Source: an uncultured Eubacteriales bacterium
GTDB taxonomy: Bacteria; Bacillota; Clostridia; Oscillospirales; Acutalibacteraceae
DNA length: 5,088 bases
Assembly: GCA_900321665.1 (NCBI GenBank)
Contig: ONWY01000112.1
Coordinates: 1 to 5,088, forward strand
Direction of reading: 5' to 3'
Shown: in pieces, positions 3,063 to 5,088 of the stretch
How the letters are laid out: each line of letters begins with the position of its first letter
Numbering within the stretch: the first letter of the stretch is position 1
The notes under the pieces: model-generated
Seen by the model: only the letters and a program-made list of their open reading frames with translations
Database searches by the model: none
Told to the model about the DNA's origin: nothing
Made by a program: the position numbers and the translations under genes

Positions 3063-5088
3063 TAATTAAATGTCTTATCAGCAGCCTGTGCATAGCGGAA
3101 GATGCCTTTTGCAAGGTCTTTCAAAGCTGCAGAATTCATCGCCGCTTTCAGGTAAGCATAGCCATTGTACTGAATCTCTGTGCCATCTACCGTTACAGTG
3201 AAGGTCTTGCCGAAATCGGAAGCATTTAAGCCTGTCACCTTAACGGTTGCGCCGGTGTTTGTTTTCTCCACTGTCGCTGTTAAATCGCCGCTTACTTCTG
3301 CTGTTGTAGCGGAAGTACCGGTGAAGAAGAACTTAAACTCAGGGTTCATCTGTGCGATGTAGGAAACGCCTGTCACCTGTGCTGCACCTTGATTGACAAT
3401 GCTTGCTGCCGCAAGAGAATCAAGCGCTGCGATCTCTTCTGCGCTCAGGTCTGCTTTGTAATTCTCGGTGTGCGGTACTTCATAATCGCCATCCACCTTT
3501 GCAGCATAGCCAAAGTATTCATTGGCTAACTGACCATAGTTAAGAAGTGCAGTCATCAGTTCACCGTAAGTGGCATCACCCTTCACTTTTTCGCAGTAAT
3601 CGGCTATAGATACAGTAAATTCTTTTTGCAATTCGCCCGCGTTATTGTAAACCCGGATAATGTAATCTTCCGCAATCTGTGCCGGAGCGGCTTTAAGTGT
3701 TAAGCGGCTGTCGCCGTCATACACATTACCACCGCTGTAAATCGGCAGGTCTGCAACATCAATGCTGCCGCTTTCTCTTTCAGCGCTCTCGGTGGTGCTT
3801 GACTTGATATATTCATACTCAATATAGCCGTCCTCTGCACCGTAGAAATCAGTATCAATCAAGAAGTTGACATTTATACCGTCATCAAGCGTCAAACTGT
3901 AGCCGTTGTTGGGCTCTGCCGAAGCGGAAGATGCTTCAAAAACAACATCATCAAGACCAACGCCGAAGCCGTAACCATCGGTTGCCTTAAAACCGATTTC
4001 AACATTTGAAACAAATGCTGCACTCGGTAAATTAACAGAAAGTTCAGTCCAGGAGCCGTGAGCGTTACCGGACCCGGTTGCCCAAATCTCTTGCCACTCG
4101 CCGCCGTTTACTCTGTAGTAAACGCCAAATTGATCAATATCACCGCCCCAATCGCGATTAATATACCAACAGTCAATTGTTGCGGCTGTCGCCGATGAAA
4201 GGTCCATAAGCGGCATAATCAGGTAGGCTGTACTGCCGGCAGAAGCCTGAGTGATTAACGCATTAGTATCACCGCTGTGAGTTCCGGTTGATTTATCTTC
4301 GTCGCCCACACCGACTCTCCATTGATAATTGCCGTCTGATGAAGACTGTGTCCAACCATCCGGAATGCCGTTATCGAAAGAGGTTTCCTCCAAAATTCCT
4401 TCACCCCAAACAGCAGTAAGAGTAATATCCTGTGTTATCGGTGTGTTAAAATCAAAATCGACACCGGAAAGCTGCCAGCTCACAAAATGATAGCCCGCTT
4501 TGGTCGGCTTTGCGGGTTTAACGGCTTTTGTGCCTGTCTGCAATTCCTGCGCAGCAACTGCACTTCCGCCGTTTGAATTAAAGGTGACTGTGTAAACAGG
4601 AACCTCTGTCCACTGAGCAGTAAAGTTTGTTACAACTTTAGTAATTGAAACGGTATCACCGGGCTGATAAATCTGATTATCATCATCGCAAAGCCATCCG
4701 CTGAACACATAATGAACGGTATTCGTAAAACCGTTTTCCGGGAGCGTTACAGAGTTTGTAACAATTATGCTGTCCATTGTACCGGAAGCACCGTTTGGAA
4801 GGAAATTAACGCCTGCCTGAATATTGACAATTTCCGCACCTTCAATAACAATGTACTCGCCTGCCATTGACTTAACGGTTGTTTGGTAATAAACAGGATA
4901 TGTACCGATTTCCGTGTATGTCGGAGATTCTGTTAAGTTATATGTTCCCTTTGTTGTGCCGTAATTTACTTCTGCATCACTCGGGTCGATAACATTAACG
5001 GTTATGCCATGAGGATTACCGTCGTAAACGCCGTTAAAACCGTAAGCTTCAATATTGGAAGCCTGAACAAGAATTAATTGTTCCGAAG
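3062..5088 (-). CDS. Large modular secreted surface protein, C-terminal 674 residues (N-terminus beyond window)
   Basis: The frame is open from the right edge to TAA at 3062-3064. The ATG at 4867 is internal because coding continues upstream of it. Domains follow in order. About 5085-4810 is an Ig-like repeat of the YDG/MBG kind (GVYDGNPHGITVNV, YGTTKGTY, GTYPVYYQTT). About 4810-4610 and 4597-4400 are two Listeria-Bacteroides (InlB B-type, Flg_new) repeats, with HYVFSGW and VTFNSNGGS...GYHFVSW...LTAVW. About 4396-3914 is a MAM-like or cleaved-adhesin jelly-roll (FDNGIPDGWTQ, GVYYRVNGGEW, VGLDDVVF). About 3910-3065 is a C-terminal module (GYSLTLDDGINVNF, LLNYGQLANEYFGY, LAKGIFRYAQAADKTF) that I recognise as a tail of many gut clostridial secreted proteins, function unknown. 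There is no LPXTG motif or C-terminal membrane helix, so it is not sortase-anchored by this end. It is likely an adhesin or carbohydrate-interacting protein outside the cell. No catalytic domain is visible in this part. Confidence 0.9.
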   Translation of the reverse strand, partial: SEQLILVQASNIEAYGFNGVYDGNPHGITVNVIDPSDAEVNYGTTKGTYNLTESPTYTEIGTYPVYYQTTVKSMAGEYIVIEGAEIVNIQAGVNFLPNGASGTMDSIIVTNSVTLPENGFTNTVHYVFSGWLCDDDNQIYQPGDTVSITKVVTNFTAQWTEVPVYTVTFNSNGGSAVAAQELQTGTKAVKPAKPTKAGYHFVSWQLSGVDFDFNTPITQDITLTAVWGEGILEETSFDNGIPDGWTQSSSDGNYQWRVGVGDEDKSTGTHSGDTNALITQASAGSTAYLIMPLMDLSSATAATIDCWYINRDWGGDIDQFGVYYRVNGGEWQEIWATGSGNAHGSWTELSVNLPSAAFVSNVEIGFKATDGYGFGVGLDDVVFEASSASAEPNNGYSLTLDDGINVNFLIDTDFYGAEDGYIEYEYIKSSTTESAERESGSIDVADLPIYSGGNVYDGDSRLTLKAAPAQIAEDYIIRVYNNAGELQKEFTVSIADYCEKVKGDATYGELMTALLNYGQLANEYFGYAAKVDGDYEVPHTENYKADLSAEEIAALDSLAAASIVNQGAAQVTGVSYIAQMNPEFKFFFTGTSATTAEVSGDLTATVEKTNTGATVKVTGLNASDFGKTFTVTVDGTEIQYNGYAYLKAAMNSAALKDLAKGIFRYAQAADKTFN

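Noticed and set aside
3180..3362. 60-codon plus-strand frame
   Set aside because: It is antisense to the well-supported surface-protein domain and is a shadow of it.
4865..4867. ATG at 4867 as the start of the surface protein
   Set aside because: The same frame is open and clearly protein-like (Ig-like YDG repeat) all the way to the right edge, and no ribosome binding site precedes this ATG.

Overview
The window looks like a piece of a low-GC Firmicute genome, most likely a gut-type Clostridia member (Oscillospiraceae/Lachnospiraceae style). The evidence is strong AGGAGG ribosome binding sites, a Bacillus/Clostridium-type LexA box, a recombinase family typical of clostridial mobile elements, and a large secreted protein built of domains common in gut clostridial surface proteins. 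I cannot name the species. Every gene I can support lies on the minus strand.

The window falls into two parts. The right part (about 2869-5088) looks like resident chromosome. It holds the C-terminal 674 codons of a large modular surface protein (3062-5088, its start lies beyond the right edge), then a tightly coupled gene for a 44-residue acidic peptide (2913-3047), then a GC-rich hairpin that probably terminates the operon (2869-2903).

The left part (about 1-2830) looks like one end of an integrative or transposable element. A large serine recombinase runs to the left edge (1-1677). It is preceded by a small TnpW-like accessory gene (1745 to about 2011 or 2032), an arrangement reminiscent of TnpX/TndX-type clostridial transposons. 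A candidate promoter overlaps the end of the small gene and a 12-bp inverted repeat brackets its -10 box, so the recombinase may have its own regulated promoter.

Between the small gene and the operon terminator lie about 850 bases without a convincing gene, but full of structure. These include a family of related 13-22 base repeats in inverted and direct orientation that form several hairpins (2161-2441), a long imperfect inverted repeat (2544-2603), and a predicted RNA fold that ends in a U-rich tract (2671-2761). Just upstream of that fold is a consensus-like promoter whose start site is covered by a perfect Gram-positive LexA (SOS) operator (2774-2825).

My reading is that this leftward transcription unit is controlled by DNA damage. 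It begins with a structured leader or small RNA, and read-through would reach the accessory gene and the recombinase, linking SOS to excision or transfer. The operator and promoter are directly visible. The small-RNA/attenuator role, the oriT-like role of the repeat field and the exact element boundary are inference.
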